Shown: piece after piece, positions 7,989 to 15,759 of the stretch
How positions within the stretch are numbered: position 1 is the first letter of the stretch
Layout: each line of letters opens with the position of its first letter
Origin: G016234445 sp964438865
GTDB taxonomy: Bacteria; Chloroflexota; Dehalococcoidia; Tepidiformales; Tepidiformaceae
DNA: 64,000 nucleotides
Assembly (NCBI GenBank): GCA_964438865.1
Contig: CAYTMI010000009.1
Location: 1 to 64,000, forward strand
Direction of reading: 5' to 3'
The notes under the pieces: model-generated
Database searches by the model: none
Told to the model about the DNA's origin: nothing
Seen by the model: the letters and a program-made list of their open reading frames with translations, nothing else
Made by a program: the position numbers and the translations under genes

Positions 7989-8070
7989 TGGGGAAGAGGA
8001 GACTCGAACTCCTACGCCTTTCGGCACATGATCCTAAGTCATGTTCGTCTGCCAGTTCCGACACTTCCCC
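7989..8070 (-). tRNA. tRNA-Leu (anticodon UAG)
   Basis: On the minus strand, acceptor arms GGGGAAG and CTTCCCC pair. The anticodon stem-loop is CATGA CTTAGGA TCATG with anticodon TAG. The long variable arm (TGCCGAAAGGCG) marks a class II tRNA, and the T-arm AGGAG TTCGAGT CTCCT is intact. The CCA end is not encoded. Confidence 0.92.
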
Positions 8071-8083
8071 ACAAGTGCCCGGC

Positions 8084-8101
8084 AGCCCGCCGGAGCGGGC
8101 T
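8084..8101. other. Stem-loop between two tRNA genes
   Basis: AGCCCGC, loop CGGA, GCGGGCT gives a perfect 7-bp stem in the 53-nt spacer between the tRNAs. No T-run follows, so it is more likely a processing or pausing element than a terminator. Confidence 0.4.
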
Positions 8102-8123
8102 ACCGGTATGGAACAGCGAGTGC

Positions 8124-8199
8124 TGGTGAGCCGCGAAGGACTCGAACCTTCAACCTAGTGATTAAGAGTCACTTGCTCTGCCAATTGAGCTAGCGGCCC
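8124..8199 (-). tRNA. tRNA-Lys (anticodon CUU)
   Basis: Minus-strand cloverleaf: acceptor GGGCCGC pairs with GCGGCTC (one G-U), the anticodon loop CTCTTAA sits on stem AGTGA/TCACT with anticodon CTT, and the T-arm GAAGG TTCGAGT CCTTC is intact. Unlike the neighbouring tRNA-Leu, the CCA end is encoded, giving exactly 76 nt. Confidence 0.95.
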
Positions 8200-8221
8200 C
8201 CCGTTGACCGGGTCGGGCGGG

Positions 8222-8227
8222 AGTATA
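8222..8227 (-). promoter_or_regulatory. -10 box of the tRNA-Lys promoter (TATACT)
   Basis: On the minus strand TATACT lies 22 nt before the tRNA-Lys 5' end, directly preceded by TG. A TTGCAG lies 15 nt further upstream and could serve as the -35 box. Confidence 0.5.
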
Positions 8228-8337
8228 CATGCCCACTTGCACCTGCAACAACAGCCCCGGTGCTTCAACCAGTATGGCCAGCCGTGGCCACTGCGGCAAA
8301 CGCCGCCCCGGCCGGGCGTTTCAGCCTCGCGGGGGAG

Positions 8338-8538
8338 TCAGGCGCTTTCCCGGCGGCCGCCGGTTTGCAGTTCCGCAAGCCTCGCCCTTACCCGCATCAG
8401 CACGGGCGAACTGAAGCTCTGGAGGGTCCCGCCCATGGCCTCCACCACCGCGAGGGCGTCGCCAATGGCTGCCTCGTAGCCGGCCAGCCACGCCGACTCT
8501 GAACCTCGTCCCGCACCGGAAGCCTTTTCTCCGTCCAT
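8338..8538 (-). CDS. Small hypothetical protein
   Basis: Possible 66-residue soluble protein, acidic at the start and with an amphipathic helical centre (AWLAGYEAAIGDALAVVEAM). It lies 99 nt downstream of the methyltransferase gene on the same strand and could be its last operon member. The ATG at 8538 is preferred over a longer in-frame start because the upstream residues look random, but no ribosome-binding site is visible. I recognise no family. The rest of 8200-8637 holds only the tRNA-Lys promoter. Confidence 0.4.
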   Translation of the reverse strand: MDGEKASGAGRGSESAWLAGYEAAIGDALAVVEAMGGTLQSFSSPVLMRVRARLAELQTGGRRESA

Positions 8539-8637
8539 ATGTTTGGTATCGACACGGGGCCCTTTCTGCCGCAGAGCGGAAGTTGCATTTTGGCAACCTG
8601 GCGGCCACTTCGGTTGCACAGCGCCGGGGAACGGTAC

Positions 8638-9642
8638 TCAGCGCTTGCGGGCGGTGACCGTCGTGTTTTGGGATCCCAGCGCTAATTGCCAGGTCTCCAC
8701 GAATCCCGCCGCCGCCAGCATGGCCGCCACCCGGGACGGCGTCCGGTTCTCGCCGCCGAGGAGGGCCATGGTCAGCCCGCTGGCCGCCGGGTGGTCCGGG
8801 CCGGTCGAATCCTCGCGCAGCATCGGCTCGGTCACCACGATGAGGCCCCCGGGGTCGAGAGCGTTGTAGCCGTGCCGGAGAATCTTTCCGCAGTCTTTTT
8901 CGTCCCAGTCGTGGAGGATGCTCGAAAGCAGGAGGGCGTCGTGGTCGCGGGCGATCGCGTCTTCGAAGAACGAGCCGGCGCTGAACTGGACCTGCGCCTG
9001 CAGCCCGGCGGCGGCGATGCGTTCCTCGGCGAGGGGTCGCACGGCCTCGAGGTCGAAGATGGTCGCCGAAAGTGAAGGGTGGGCGGCGGCGATGGTAAGG
9101 GCGTAGCCGCCGGCGTTCCCACCCACGTCTAGCAGGCGGCTCACGCCACGGAAGTCGACCACCTCCAGCAGCGCCCTCGCCCCGTGGACCGCGTTCGCGA
9201 ACATGCCCTCCGCGAACCACCGCTGCTCTTCTTCCCCGAACCCGGCGAACATGTCGTGCTGCCCGGACGGCGTCCACGGCTGCCCGCTGGCCAGCGTCTC
9301 CGGGAGGTGGCCGATGGCCTCGTGGAATCCCGCGAAGAGCAGCCCGCGCCCGCCTATATAGCGCGGGCTCGTCCGGACGAGGAATGCGGATGCGGCTTCT
9401 GTGTTCGCGAACCGCCCCGCCCGGTCGCGCTGGAGCAGCCCTTCGCTGCAGAGGAATGAGAGGAGGGCCGGGAGGACTCGTTTCGAAAGCGCTGCCTGCT
9501 CGCTCAGCTGTTCGAAGGTCAGGGCACCGCCTTCCAGCCGGTCGAAGAGGCGGGTGCGCAGGCAGAACGCGAGGGCCTGGGCGCGGATGGCGCCGTCTTC
9601 AATGGAGTAAATGCGAAACCGGGCGGCTTCGAGATCGTCCAT
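8638..9642 (-). CDS. Class I SAM-dependent O-methyltransferase (COMT/acetylserotonin type)
   Basis: Predicted 334 residues. An N-terminal winged-helix dimerisation domain (about residues 10-90, including LSEQAALSKRVLPALLSFL) is followed by a Rossmann methyltransferase domain: SAM-binding LLDVGGNAGGYA, the acidic strand ATIFDLEAV, and HDWDEKDC, the His-Asp-Trp motif that carries the catalytic base in plant and bacterial O-methyltransferases. The acceptor is unknown. It is transcribed divergently from the GDPD-like gene 39 nt away. The ATG at 9642 sits six bases behind a TACAAT box, suggesting a leaderless mRNA. The long upstream extension of this frame is antisense to the GDPD-like gene and is not real. 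Confidence 0.88.
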   Translation of the reverse strand: MDDLEAARFRIYSIEDGAIRAQALAFCLRTRLFDRLEGGALTFEQLSEQAALSKRVLPALLSFLCSEGLLQRDRAGRFANTEAASAFLVRTSPRYIGGRGLLFAGFHEAIGHLPETLASGQPWTPSGQHDMFAGFGEEEQRWFAEGMFANAVHGARALLEVVDFRGVSRLLDVGGNAGGYALTIAAAHPSLSATIFDLEAVRPLAEERIAAAGLQAQVQFSAGSFFEDAIARDHDALLLSSILHDWDEKDCGKILRHGYNALDPGGLIVVTEPMLREDSTGPDHPAASGLTMALLGGENRTPSRVAAMLAAAGFVETWQLALGSQNTTVTARKR

Positions 9643-9648
9643 GCGGCG

Positions 9649-9654
9649 ATTGTA
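9649..9654 (-). promoter_or_regulatory. -10 box (TACAAT) of leaderless O-methyltransferase transcript
   Basis: TACAAT, then CGCCGC, then ATG. The six-base gap places the transcript start at the start codon itself. Confidence 0.6.
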
Positions 9655-9681
9655 AGGCGGCGCGGGCGTAGGCTCGGCGGC

Positions 9682-10584
9682 ATGAGCAGCCCTTCGCTCA
9701 CGGTGACGGCCGACGGGGTGCCCCGCGTCTTCTGCTGCCACATGGCCACCCTGAGCGGCAGGTTCGCACCGAACTCGCTCCCGGCCGTAAACGAATGCGC
9801 CGCAGCCAGCGTCCCCCGCCTCGAAATCGATGTCCGTTTCCTCGCCGACGACTCCATGCTGGTGTTCCACGACTCGGGGCTTGCGGCGGCCACCACGGGC
9901 TCCGGGAAGGTCGACGCTCTGACCCGCGCGGAGGCCCGCAAGCTTCGTTACCGCAGCCACCCGGACACGCCGCTCTGCTTCCTCGGAGACGTTGTGGGCG
10001 TGCTCCGAGGCTCGGCGACGTTTCTCCAGGTCGACCTCAAGTTGATGCGCCCGATTTCTCCCCGCCGGGTCGAGTTGCTCGCCGCGGCCCTCGCGCCGCT
10101 CGGCCGGGACACGTTCGTCGGCTCCCAGGCCCACTGGAACCTGCGGCCCTTTCACGACCTCGGCGTGCCGGTGGCCTTCGACCCGACGCTCCAGTGGCAC
10201 TACAGCGCGCGCGCTCGGGGCGAAGAGATGACGCCGGCGCGCAAGGGGCTCCACGGCCTCTGGGACGACGCCCCCCTCGCCCACATCCCCCGGACCACCG
10301 CCGCCGAGTATACCGCGTCCCGGATAGCGGACCTCGTCGCGCTGCTCCCCGGCGCGGTCGAATGGATGGTGGACATCGCCACGCTTCGGCACTTGGCCAG
10401 CCTGGGGTGCGCCCTCGGCCGCGAATTAGACCGCTACGGCATCGCCCTCGCTGCCTGGACCATGCGCGACGAAGGGGAGGCGAGGGCGCGTGAGTCGCTG
10501 GCGGCGCTCTTTCGGCTGGGCGCTCGAACGATCATCACGGACGACGCGCCGGCGCTGGCCCGGTACGCCTCCCGGGAGGTCTGA
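9682..10584 (+). CDS. Divergent glycerophosphodiester phosphodiesterase-like protein
   Basis: Predicted 300-residue TIM barrel of the GDPD type. The metal-site segment is recognisable: PRLEIDVRFLADDSMLVFHD carries the paired acids and the HD of the family, and FLQVDLKL and MVDIAT resemble later barrel strands. The first motif is altered: the family's HRG reads CHMA, and the Glu of the usual P-E-N motif reads APNS. Those residues hold the metal and phosphate in known enzymes, so activity on glycerophosphodiesters is doubtful. A second, more orthodox family member is at 55515. The gene starts head to head with the O-methyltransferase; a TAGGCT box lies seven bases before its ATG. Confidence 0.7.
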   Translation: MSSPSLTVTADGVPRVFCCHMATLSGRFAPNSLPAVNECAAASVPRLEIDVRFLADDSMLVFHDSGLAAATTGSGKVDALTRAEARKLRYRSHPDTPLCFLGDVVGVLRGSATFLQVDLKLMRPISPRRVELLAAALAPLGRDTFVGSQAHWNLRPFHDLGVPVAFDPTLQWHYSARARGEEMTPARKGLHGLWDDAPLAHIPRTTAAEYTASRIADLVALLPGAVEWMVDIATLRHLASLGCALGRELDRYGIALAAWTMRDEGEARARESLAALFRLGARTIITDDAPALARYASREV

Positions 10585-10709
10585 GCGGGGACGCCCCGGG
10601 ATTCGTCACCCCGAGGCCACCCTCTGTTCCCTCCCGAACCCGAATGGTCCCGTCCCCACCGGTCGAACTGATTGGTAGGGCACATTACGGATTCTCGGGG
10701 GTGAGAGGC

Positions 10710-10895
10710 ATGCAAGGACAGGAGCAACCACTGGCGCGACGGCTGTGGCGCCGGTGGAAGCGCGGCGAGTCCGGCCAGGGACTTGCCGAGTACGGGATGA
10801 TCCTCGCGCTGATAGCGGTCGTCGCTGTTAGTGCCGTGGGCGTGCTGGGACAGTCGATCGTCGGTTCAGTCGCCTGGACGTCCTTCGCGTTCTAA
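10710..10895 (+). CDS. Flp-family type IVb pilin
   Basis: Predicted 61-residue prepilin. A positively charged leader (LARRLWRRWKRGESG) precedes the prepilin peptidase site before QGLAEY, with the required Glu at position 5 of the mature chain, then one hydrophobic helix (MILALIAVVAVSAVGVLG). This matches Flp/Fap pilins assembled by tad machinery. The ATG at 10710 is preceded by GGGGGTGAGAGG. It is followed by a strong terminator and has no tad genes beside it, so it is a single-gene unit whose assembly apparatus must lie elsewhere. Confidence 0.85.
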   Translation: MQGQEQPLARRLWRRWKRGESGQGLAEYGMILALIAVVAVSAVGVLGQSIVGSVAWTSFAF

Positions 10896-10922
10896 GCGGA
10901 CTTGGCACCGCGCCAGACAGGG

Positions 10923-10950
10923 ACGGCCCGCTGTGAAGCGGGCCGTTTTC
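10923..10950 (+). terminator. Intrinsic terminator of the pilin gene
   Basis: ACGGCCCGC, loop TGTGAA, GCGGGCCGT, followed by TTTC: a perfect 9-bp GC stem with a short T-run, 27 nt after the pilin stop codon. Confidence 0.85.
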
Positions 10951-10980
10951 ATTGGCGTTTGCACAAGGGGAAGTCGCCGG

Positions 10981-11742
10981 TCAGTTCCCGTTGCCCGCCA
11001 CGACTTCCGGCGCCACCGCCCTGCGGCCCGTAGGGGTCGCGGTAGGGCTTGGCGTGCGTGTCGGGGTTGGCGTCTTTGTGGGAGTGGCGGTAGCCGTGGG
11101 CGTGTCGTCCGGCGGCGTCGGCGGTGTGCCGTTGCCGGGCAGGGGGCAGGTCGAGTTCACGGGAAACTGTGCGAGAACGACAACCCAGGCGACGCGCTTC
11201 CCGTCAGCCGAGCGGGCGACGGCGGCGCCAACGCACTTGAATGGGTAGGCCGGGTTCTGGTCCCCCGCGGTAGCGCCGCTGCCCGGGTAGGTCACCCCGT
11301 TGGACGGCGGCCCATCAACCGCCTCACCCGGCCCGATGTCCAGTACCTGGCTTGATGCGAGCGCGTACACGCCCTCACCGCTGCCGTACCACCAGTATGG
11401 GTCGTAGCCACAGTCGCGGACACGGTCTTGCCAGTTGCGGCCGAAGTTGTCGAAGTGGCCGCCGGGGCTGTTGGCATTGACCTGGTACTCCGCGAACCAG
11501 GCGGCGGCCTTGTTGAGTGGCATCGAAGAGGTGAGTGGCGACGAACCCGTCCCCGCCGGAATCAGCATGTGCGTGTCCCGCCACTGTTGCAGCAGAGCGA
11601 TGAACTCGGTCTCTTCGGCGTTGAGCGAATCGTGAGTGGTGCCACATGGACCGGTCGCGGCCTCAGCGGCATCTCGCCGAACGAGGTACACGCCCCCGGC
11701 AACGAACACCAGCAGTAGCCCGGTCAATAGCAGCCTGTTCAT
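10981..11742 (-). CDS. CAP-domain secreted protein with Pro/Thr-rich C-terminus
   Basis: Predicted 253 residues. A hydrophobic N-terminal segment (LLLTGLLLVFVAGGVYLV) is a signal peptide or anchor. Residues about 45-200 follow the CAP (SCP/PR-1) fold: a first helix (ETEFIALLQQWRDTH), LNKAAAWFAEYQ, a His in PGGHFDNFGR, the GEGVYA motif that replaces the family's GENIA, and a terminal strand VAWVVVLAQ. Six Cys occur, consistent with disulphides outside the cell. The C-terminal 50 residues are Pro/Thr repeats, as in the partial protein at the left edge. An ATG at 11742 is preferred over a TTG one codon upstream. Bacterial CAP proteins are usually secreted and of unknown activity. Confidence 0.75.
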   Translation of the reverse strand: MNRLLLTGLLLVFVAGGVYLVRRDAAEAATGPCGTTHDSLNAEETEFIALLQQWRDTHMLIPAGTGSSPLTSSMPLNKAAAWFAEYQVNANSPGGHFDNFGRNWQDRVRDCGYDPYWWYGSGEGVYALASSQVLDIGPGEAVDGPPSNGVTYPGSGATAGDQNPAYPFKCVGAAVARSADGKRVAWVVVLAQFPVNSTCPLPGNGTPPTPPDDTPTATATPTKTPTPTRTPSPTATPTGRRAVAPEVVAGNGN

Positions 11743-11909
11743 CAATCAACAACCACGCAAGAACCACGCCCGCCGGGGCACCATAACACGACGCGCTCCG
11801 TCAAGGTCAACCCCGGGAACGCCTGCCTCGACGCTCTCCCCAGACCGGCGGCGCCCGCCGCCAGCGCCGAAACGATCCTGGTCCTCAGGGGATGCTCCTT
11901 CCGGTTCGG

Positions 11910-12596
11910 CTAGGCTGACCCGGCCAGGGGTCCGGTGAGCGAAGCCCGCTGGGAGACTTCGATCCAGTTGCCGCCGGGGTCGCGGATGAACGCGATGCGG
12001 GCGGTGGCGCCGAGCGTACGGGGCGGCTGGCCCTCCTCGGCGCCGCGGGCGAGGAAATCCGCGTGCTCACGATCGACGTCCCAGACCTGGACGGTGAGGT
12101 AGCGGTAGCCGCGGGCGCGCATCCGGCCAGCCCGTCCCGTCGTCACGTCTTCGAAGAACGAAAGCACCGAGTCTCCGCAGCGGTAGGCGTTGTCCCCGCA
12201 GGGATTGAGTTCGAGCACCCGGCCGTAGAAATCGTGGAAGGCGGCCGCGTCCGCCACGGCCAGCCGGATGCTGATGCCAGACACCCCGCCAGTGCCCGGG
12301 GGGACGAGCACGACGGCGTTCCCGTCCGGGTCGAGCAGCCGTCGCGGCGTCGTGATGCCCGGGCGCGCGATCGTCAGTTCCCGGTAGCCGGCGGGCGGTT
12401 CTTCCGGCAGCGGGTCGCGGGCGTCGTTGATCTTGAGCACGGAGCCGTTCATCCCGTGGCGTTGCTGGCGCATCCCCGCGCCGAGCGGGAGCGTCTCTTC
12501 GAAAGGCAGGCCCACTTCTTCCTGCCAGAAGCGCATCATCGCCTCCGCGTCGTTGGTGAACAGGCCCACGTCGACGTGCTGTTTCGCGAGCTTCAT
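11910..12596 (-). CDS. VOC superfamily protein with two glyoxalase-like domains
   Basis: Predicted 228-residue cytoplasmic protein with two vicinal-oxygen-chelate modules (about residues 1-100 and 105-215). The first carries HVDVGLFTNDAEAMMRFWQEEVGL and LLDPDGNAVVLV, the second IRLAVADAAAFHDFYGRVLEL and FIRDPGGNWIEVS, the usual start and end strands of each module. The metal ligands could be His8 and the terminal Glu. Members include glyoxalases, extradiol dioxygenases and resistance proteins; nothing fixes the substrate here. The ATG at 12596 is preceded by GGGAGAGGC. It is divergent from the AttH-like gene. Confidence 0.85.
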   Translation of the reverse strand: MKLAKQHVDVGLFTNDAEAMMRFWQEEVGLPFEETLPLGAGMRQQRHGMNGSVLKINDARDPLPEEPPAGYRELTIARPGITTPRRLLDPDGNAVVLVPPGTGGVSGISIRLAVADAAAFHDFYGRVLELNPCGDNAYRCGDSVLSFFEDVTTGRAGRMRARGYRYLTVQVWDVDREHADFLARGAEEGQPPRTLGATARIAFIRDPGGNWIEVSQRASLTGPLAGSA

Positions 12597-12636
12597 CGCC
12601 TCTCCCTGGCGCCGGGACGGACGCCGCCCGGTGGGC

Positions 12637-12642
12637 TACAAT
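12637..12642 (+). promoter_or_regulatory. Candidate -10 box (TACAAT) for the 12.7-15 kb operon
   Basis: GCTACAAT in the divergent spacer, with the transcript start expected near 12649 and a leader of about 40 nt before the ATG at 12688. No clear -35 box. Confidence 0.45.
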
Positions 12643-12687
12643 GCGGCCATCCGCGGCGCGGCGCCAACCCTTAGCGTGGAGCGAACA

Positions 12688-13638
12688 ATGGTCACCATCG
12701 TCGGCAACGTCAAGCCCGAAGACGACTACACTCATCCCCTCGGCCCCGAAGAAAACTTCAACGAATCCGTCTACTTCAACTTCTTCGACCGCGCCCAGAA
12801 CCTCGGCGGCTTCCTCCGCATCGGCAACCGCGCGAACGAAGGCCACGCCGAGATGACCGTCATCGTCTACCAGCCGGACGGTTCAGCCCTCTTCAACTAC
12901 AAGCGCCCGCAGATCTCTTCCAACGATGGCTGGGACGCCGGCGGAATCAAGGTCGACGTCCTTGTCCCCGGCGAGAAGATCCGGACGACCTACGACGGTT
13001 CGGTCGTCTACCTGAAGGACCCCCGGGAAATGCGCGAACCCTCGGTCGCCTTCAAGGAGAACCCGCACAAGCGCCTCAAGCTCGACCTCGTCCACGAAGG
13101 AGTCGGGCCCATCTATGGTCATGTGGCGGACGAGAAGTCCGGGAACGACTTCGCCCGCGCCCACTACGAACAGCATATGAAGGTCTCGGGGACGCTGCAG
13201 ATCGAAGACGGCCCCGTGGTCACCCTGACCGGCCACGGCCTGCGCGACCATTCCTGGGGCCCGCGGTACTGGCAGTCGACGCCCTCCTACCGCTGGATCA
13301 CCGGTAACTTTGGCGACGACCTCGGCATGGTCATCTCCGTCGTCGGCGACCGCGTCGGCGGGGTCTTCCACAAGGGTGACAAGATCATCCAGATCGTGGA
13401 CGCGAAGGTCGAAACGGGCTACGAAGGCGACACCAACTACCACAACACCCTCAAGGCGAAGGTGAAGCTCGCTGACGGCACCGAACACACCGTCGAGGGC
13501 GTTGTCAAGGGGTTCATCCCTCTGCGCAACCGCCGCGCGGGGCAGTTCACCCACATCGGCGAAGGCATGACCGAGTACACCCTGGACGGCGACCGCAAGG
13601 GCTACGGCCTCAGCGAATACCTCGACCAGGTGGAGTGA
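12688..13638 (+). CDS. AttH/CrtC-like lipocalin-fold protein (DUF7064/7065 type)
   Basis: Predicted 316 residues with a double beta-barrel organisation. The strongest motif is GHGLRDHSWGPRYW, shared by AttH-like, carotenoid hydratase CrtC-like and DUF7064/7065 proteins. Those proteins sit near acyl-CoA and steroid catabolic genes, and some bind or hydrate hydrophobic substrates. The gene directly precedes an APH-type kinase and a DUF6285 gene, a context seen in lipid and terpenoid degradation loci. The ATG at 12688 follows GTGGAG; the longer frame upstream is antisense to the VOC gene. No signal peptide. The exact reaction is unknown. Confidence 0.7.
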   Translation: MVTIVGNVKPEDDYTHPLGPEENFNESVYFNFFDRAQNLGGFLRIGNRANEGHAEMTVIVYQPDGSALFNYKRPQISSNDGWDAGGIKVDVLVPGEKIRTTYDGSVVYLKDPREMREPSVAFKENPHKRLKLDLVHEGVGPIYGHVADEKSGNDFARAHYEQHMKVSGTLQIEDGPVVTLTGHGLRDHSWGPRYWQSTPSYRWITGNFGDDLGMVISVVGDRVGGVFHKGDKIIQIVDAKVETGYEGDTNYHNTLKAKVKLADGTEHTVEGVVKGFIPLRNRRAGQFTHIGEGMTEYTLDGDRKGYGLSEYLDQVE

Positions 13639-13641
13639 GCC

Positions 13642-14667
13642 TTGGACGTCGAAACGGTCCGCAACGGGCTGGAGCGTTTCGTCCTGGAGAAGGCGTCTGC
13701 CTCGGCCGTGCAGGTCACGAACCTTTCGCGGCTCTCAGGCGGCGCTTCGCGGGAGACGTGGACGTTCGACGCCGACGTGGTAACCGCGTCCGGCACCGAG
13801 CACCTGGAGGCGATCTTCCGGGCCGACCCCGGCGAAGGGATGAGTTCGCCGGGCCGGGAGCTGGAGTACTCAGTCATCAAGGCCGCCTGGGAGAACGGCG
13901 TCCGCGCCCCGGAACCGCTCTGGGACGGGGACCGGGCCCGCTTCGGGGTGGACTTCTTCACGATGAAGCGCGTGCCGGGCGAGACTCTCGGCGCCCGCCT
14001 GATCCGCGGGGACCAGTACGCCGCCGCCCGGGAGGTCTTGCCGGCACAGCTTGGGGAAAGCCTCGCCCGGATCCACCGGATCGACGTGGGCCGCTACCCC
14101 GAACTCCGGGCGCTCCCCGCGCCAGCGCCGGGCGTCTCTCCGGCCGAGGCACAAATAGGCGAATGGGAAGCGGCGTTCCGGCTGCAGTCGCGCGACCCCC
14201 ACCCGGTCTTCGAACTCGTCCTTCGCTGGCTGAAACAAGGCATGCCTCCGCCCGCGCTCGAGCCGCTCCTGGTCCACGGCGACTTCCGCCTGGGGAACGT
14301 GATCTTCGGCGAAGAGGGGCTTCGCGCCGTCATCGACTGGGAACTGGCGCACTTCGGCGACCCGATGGAGGACCTCGGCTGGGTGATGTGCCGGGCCTGG
14401 CGGTTTGGCGGGACCAGGCCCGTGGCCGGCGTCGGCGACCGGGAGTCGTTCTTCGCCGCCTACGAAGCGGCCGGCGGCTTCCCCGTGGACCCTGAACGCG
14501 TGCGCTTCTGGGAGGTCTTCGCGAATCTGAAGTGGGGCATCATCACTATCACCCAGGCCGAACGCTACCTCTCCGGACGGAGCAAGAGCGTCGAGCTCGC
14601 GACCATCGGCCGGCGCACTGCGGACATGGAACAGGCGCTGCTCGACATGCTGGAAGGGAGGGACTAA
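13642..14667 (+). CDS. Phosphotransferase family protein (APH/ACAD10-11 kinase-like)
   Basis: Predicted 341-residue kinase of the aminoglycoside phosphotransferase fold. The catalytic loop LLVHGDFRLGNVIF (H-G-D-x5-N) and the metal-binding VIDWELAHFGDPMEDLGW (D-W-E) are complete. This version, with ELAHFGDPMEDL, resembles the kinase domain fused to acyl-CoA dehydrogenase in ACAD10/11 and its bacterial stand-alone relatives, which are linked to hydroxy-fatty-acid breakdown rather than antibiotic resistance. The TTG at 13642 has GGAG seven bases upstream and lies 3 nt after the AttH-like gene. An ACAD10/11-like dehydrogenase is encoded at 44683, unlinked. Confidence 0.85.
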   Translation: MDVETVRNGLERFVLEKASASAVQVTNLSRLSGGASRETWTFDADVVTASGTEHLEAIFRADPGEGMSSPGRELEYSVIKAAWENGVRAPEPLWDGDRARFGVDFFTMKRVPGETLGARLIRGDQYAAAREVLPAQLGESLARIHRIDVGRYPELRALPAPAPGVSPAEAQIGEWEAAFRLQSRDPHPVFELVLRWLKQGMPPPALEPLLVHGDFRLGNVIFGEEGLRAVIDWELAHFGDPMEDLGWVMCRAWRFGGTRPVAGVGDRESFFAAYEAAGGFPVDPERVRFWEVFANLKWGIITITQAERYLSGRSKSVELATIGRRTADMEQALLDMLEGRD

Positions 14668-14669
14668 CC

Positions 14670-15056
14670 GTGCAGGATCACCCCACGGTCGACGAACTGC
14701 TGGGCGCCGTCGCCGGGTTTCTCCGCGACGACGTGATGCCGAACACGACCGGGCGGATCAACTTCCACGCCCGCGTCTCCGCAAACGCTCTCGACATCAT
14801 CCGGCGCGAACTCCAGCACGAAGAGGCGCACCTGGTTGCCGAGTGGGAGAGTCTCGATGGGCTCCTTGGCCCGGAGCAGCGCCCGGAAACCGTGGCTGCC
14901 TGGCGGGAGGCGACGCGGCGCCGGAACGCGGACCTCTCGGCCCGGATCCGCAATGGCCTTGCCGACGACGAACCGACGCGCTCCCGGGTCATGGCCCACC
15001 TGGGCATGGTCGTCAACAACAAGCTGAAAGTGGACGGCCCGAACCTCGCCCGGTAG
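14670..15056 (+). CDS. DUF6285 domain protein, partner of the APH-like kinase
   Basis: Predicted 128-residue helical protein starting at a GTG two bases after the kinase stop, with GGAAGGGAGGG upstream. The sequence, including FLRDDVMPNTTGRINFHARV and the later NALDIIRREL helix, matches the DUF6285 type that is regularly encoded next to phosphotransferase-family kinases in actinobacteria, proteobacteria and Chloroflexota. Its role is unknown; an accessory or substrate-binding subunit of the kinase is the simplest idea from context. Confidence 0.75.
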   Translation: MQDHPTVDELLGAVAGFLRDDVMPNTTGRINFHARVSANALDIIRRELQHEEAHLVAEWESLDGLLGPEQRPETVAAWREATRRRNADLSARIRNGLADDEPTRSRVMAHLGMVVNNKLKVDGPNLAR

Positions 15057-15132
15057 CTCCGAGGTGACGGACGGCGTCAGCCATCCAGGCTGTGTGCGTT
15101 CAGCGGGGGTCGGGTATCGTGGTCTGGCGAAG

Positions 15133-15690
15133 ATGACCGGCATGCAACCCGCCATGAACTTCCTGCCCTACACGCTCGAAAGCGTAGTGGCTGATGTGCG
15201 CGCCGAATTTTTCCCGCACCTCACGGTTGAGACGCCGATCGTCTTCACGGACGGCACCCGGGTGGCCTGCATCGCGCTCGAGGGTCCGGAGGGCCACCAG
15301 ATCTCCATCCATCCTGCCCTCAGCCGGCCGGAGACGCCGCTCGCCGTCCTCCGGTTCATCGTGAAACACGAATTGATCCACATCGACGTGCCTTCTGTGC
15401 GGAGCGGGCGGCGCGTGACCCACCACCCGCCGGCGTTCTGGGAGCGCGAATACGAGATTGCGCCGGAATCGCGGGATTGCTGGGCGTGGCTCCGTAAGAC
15501 GCTGGGCGAATGGCTGGTCGTGAACCACGGCACCCAGAGCGCGGAGGTCACGGTCCGGCGGCGACGGCCCAGGAAGACCGTCCGCCGCAGCCGCGTGGGC
15601 GCCCGCAGCGGGGCGCGGTCCTTCGCGGTATGCCCGGTGGCCAGCGCCGCCACCCCCGCCGGCAAGCCGCGCGGCGATTTCTTCCACTGA
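15133..15690 (+). CDS. Metallopeptidase-like protein with HELIH motif (SprT/YgjP-like)
   Basis: Predicted 185 residues. FIVKHELIHIDV gives an HExxH zinc motif. About 15 residues later THHPPAFWERE supplies a further His and acid, the H-x-P-x-F-W pattern seen in YgjP/SprT-like minimal metallopeptidases. The C-terminal 50 residues are Arg-rich (RRRRPRKTVRRSR), possibly for nucleic-acid binding. Several in-frame starts exist (15064, 15133, 15142, 15154); I chose 15133, but no ribosome-binding site decides it. The gene probably has its own promoter, as GGTATCGT lies just upstream. Proteolytic activity is inferred only from the motif. Confidence 0.65.
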   Translation: MTGMQPAMNFLPYTLESVVADVRAEFFPHLTVETPIVFTDGTRVACIALEGPEGHQISIHPALSRPETPLAVLRFIVKHELIHIDVPSVRSGRRVTHHPPAFWEREYEIAPESRDCWAWLRKTLGEWLVVNHGTQSAEVTVRRRRPRKTVRRSRVGARSGARSFAVCPVASAATPAGKPRGDFFH

Positions 15691-15701
15691 TGCGGCTCTG
15701 G

Positions 15702-15707
15702 TAGGAT
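15702..15707 (+). promoter_or_regulatory. Candidate -10 box (TAGGAT) before the SDR gene
   Basis: GGTAGGAT, another copy of the recurrent extended -10. The transcript start would fall near 15714, giving a leader of about 46 nt that carries the AGGAGG used by the TTG at 15760. Confidence 0.45.
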
Positions 15708-15759
15708 TCAGCGCCACCGGGCCAGCCGGAAGCGGAGGCGCCCAACAGGAGGCACACCC

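Noticed and set aside
9643..10392. N-terminal extension of the O-methyltransferase frame by 250 codons
   Set aside because: It runs antisense through the GDPD-like gene, while the methyltransferase family begins at the ATG at 9642 with a promoter box just upstream.
13642..14667. Aminoglycoside resistance kinase
   Set aside because: The APH fold is present, but the ELAHFGDPMEDL motif, the DUF6285 partner and the catabolic neighbours fit the ACAD10/11-type kinase group.
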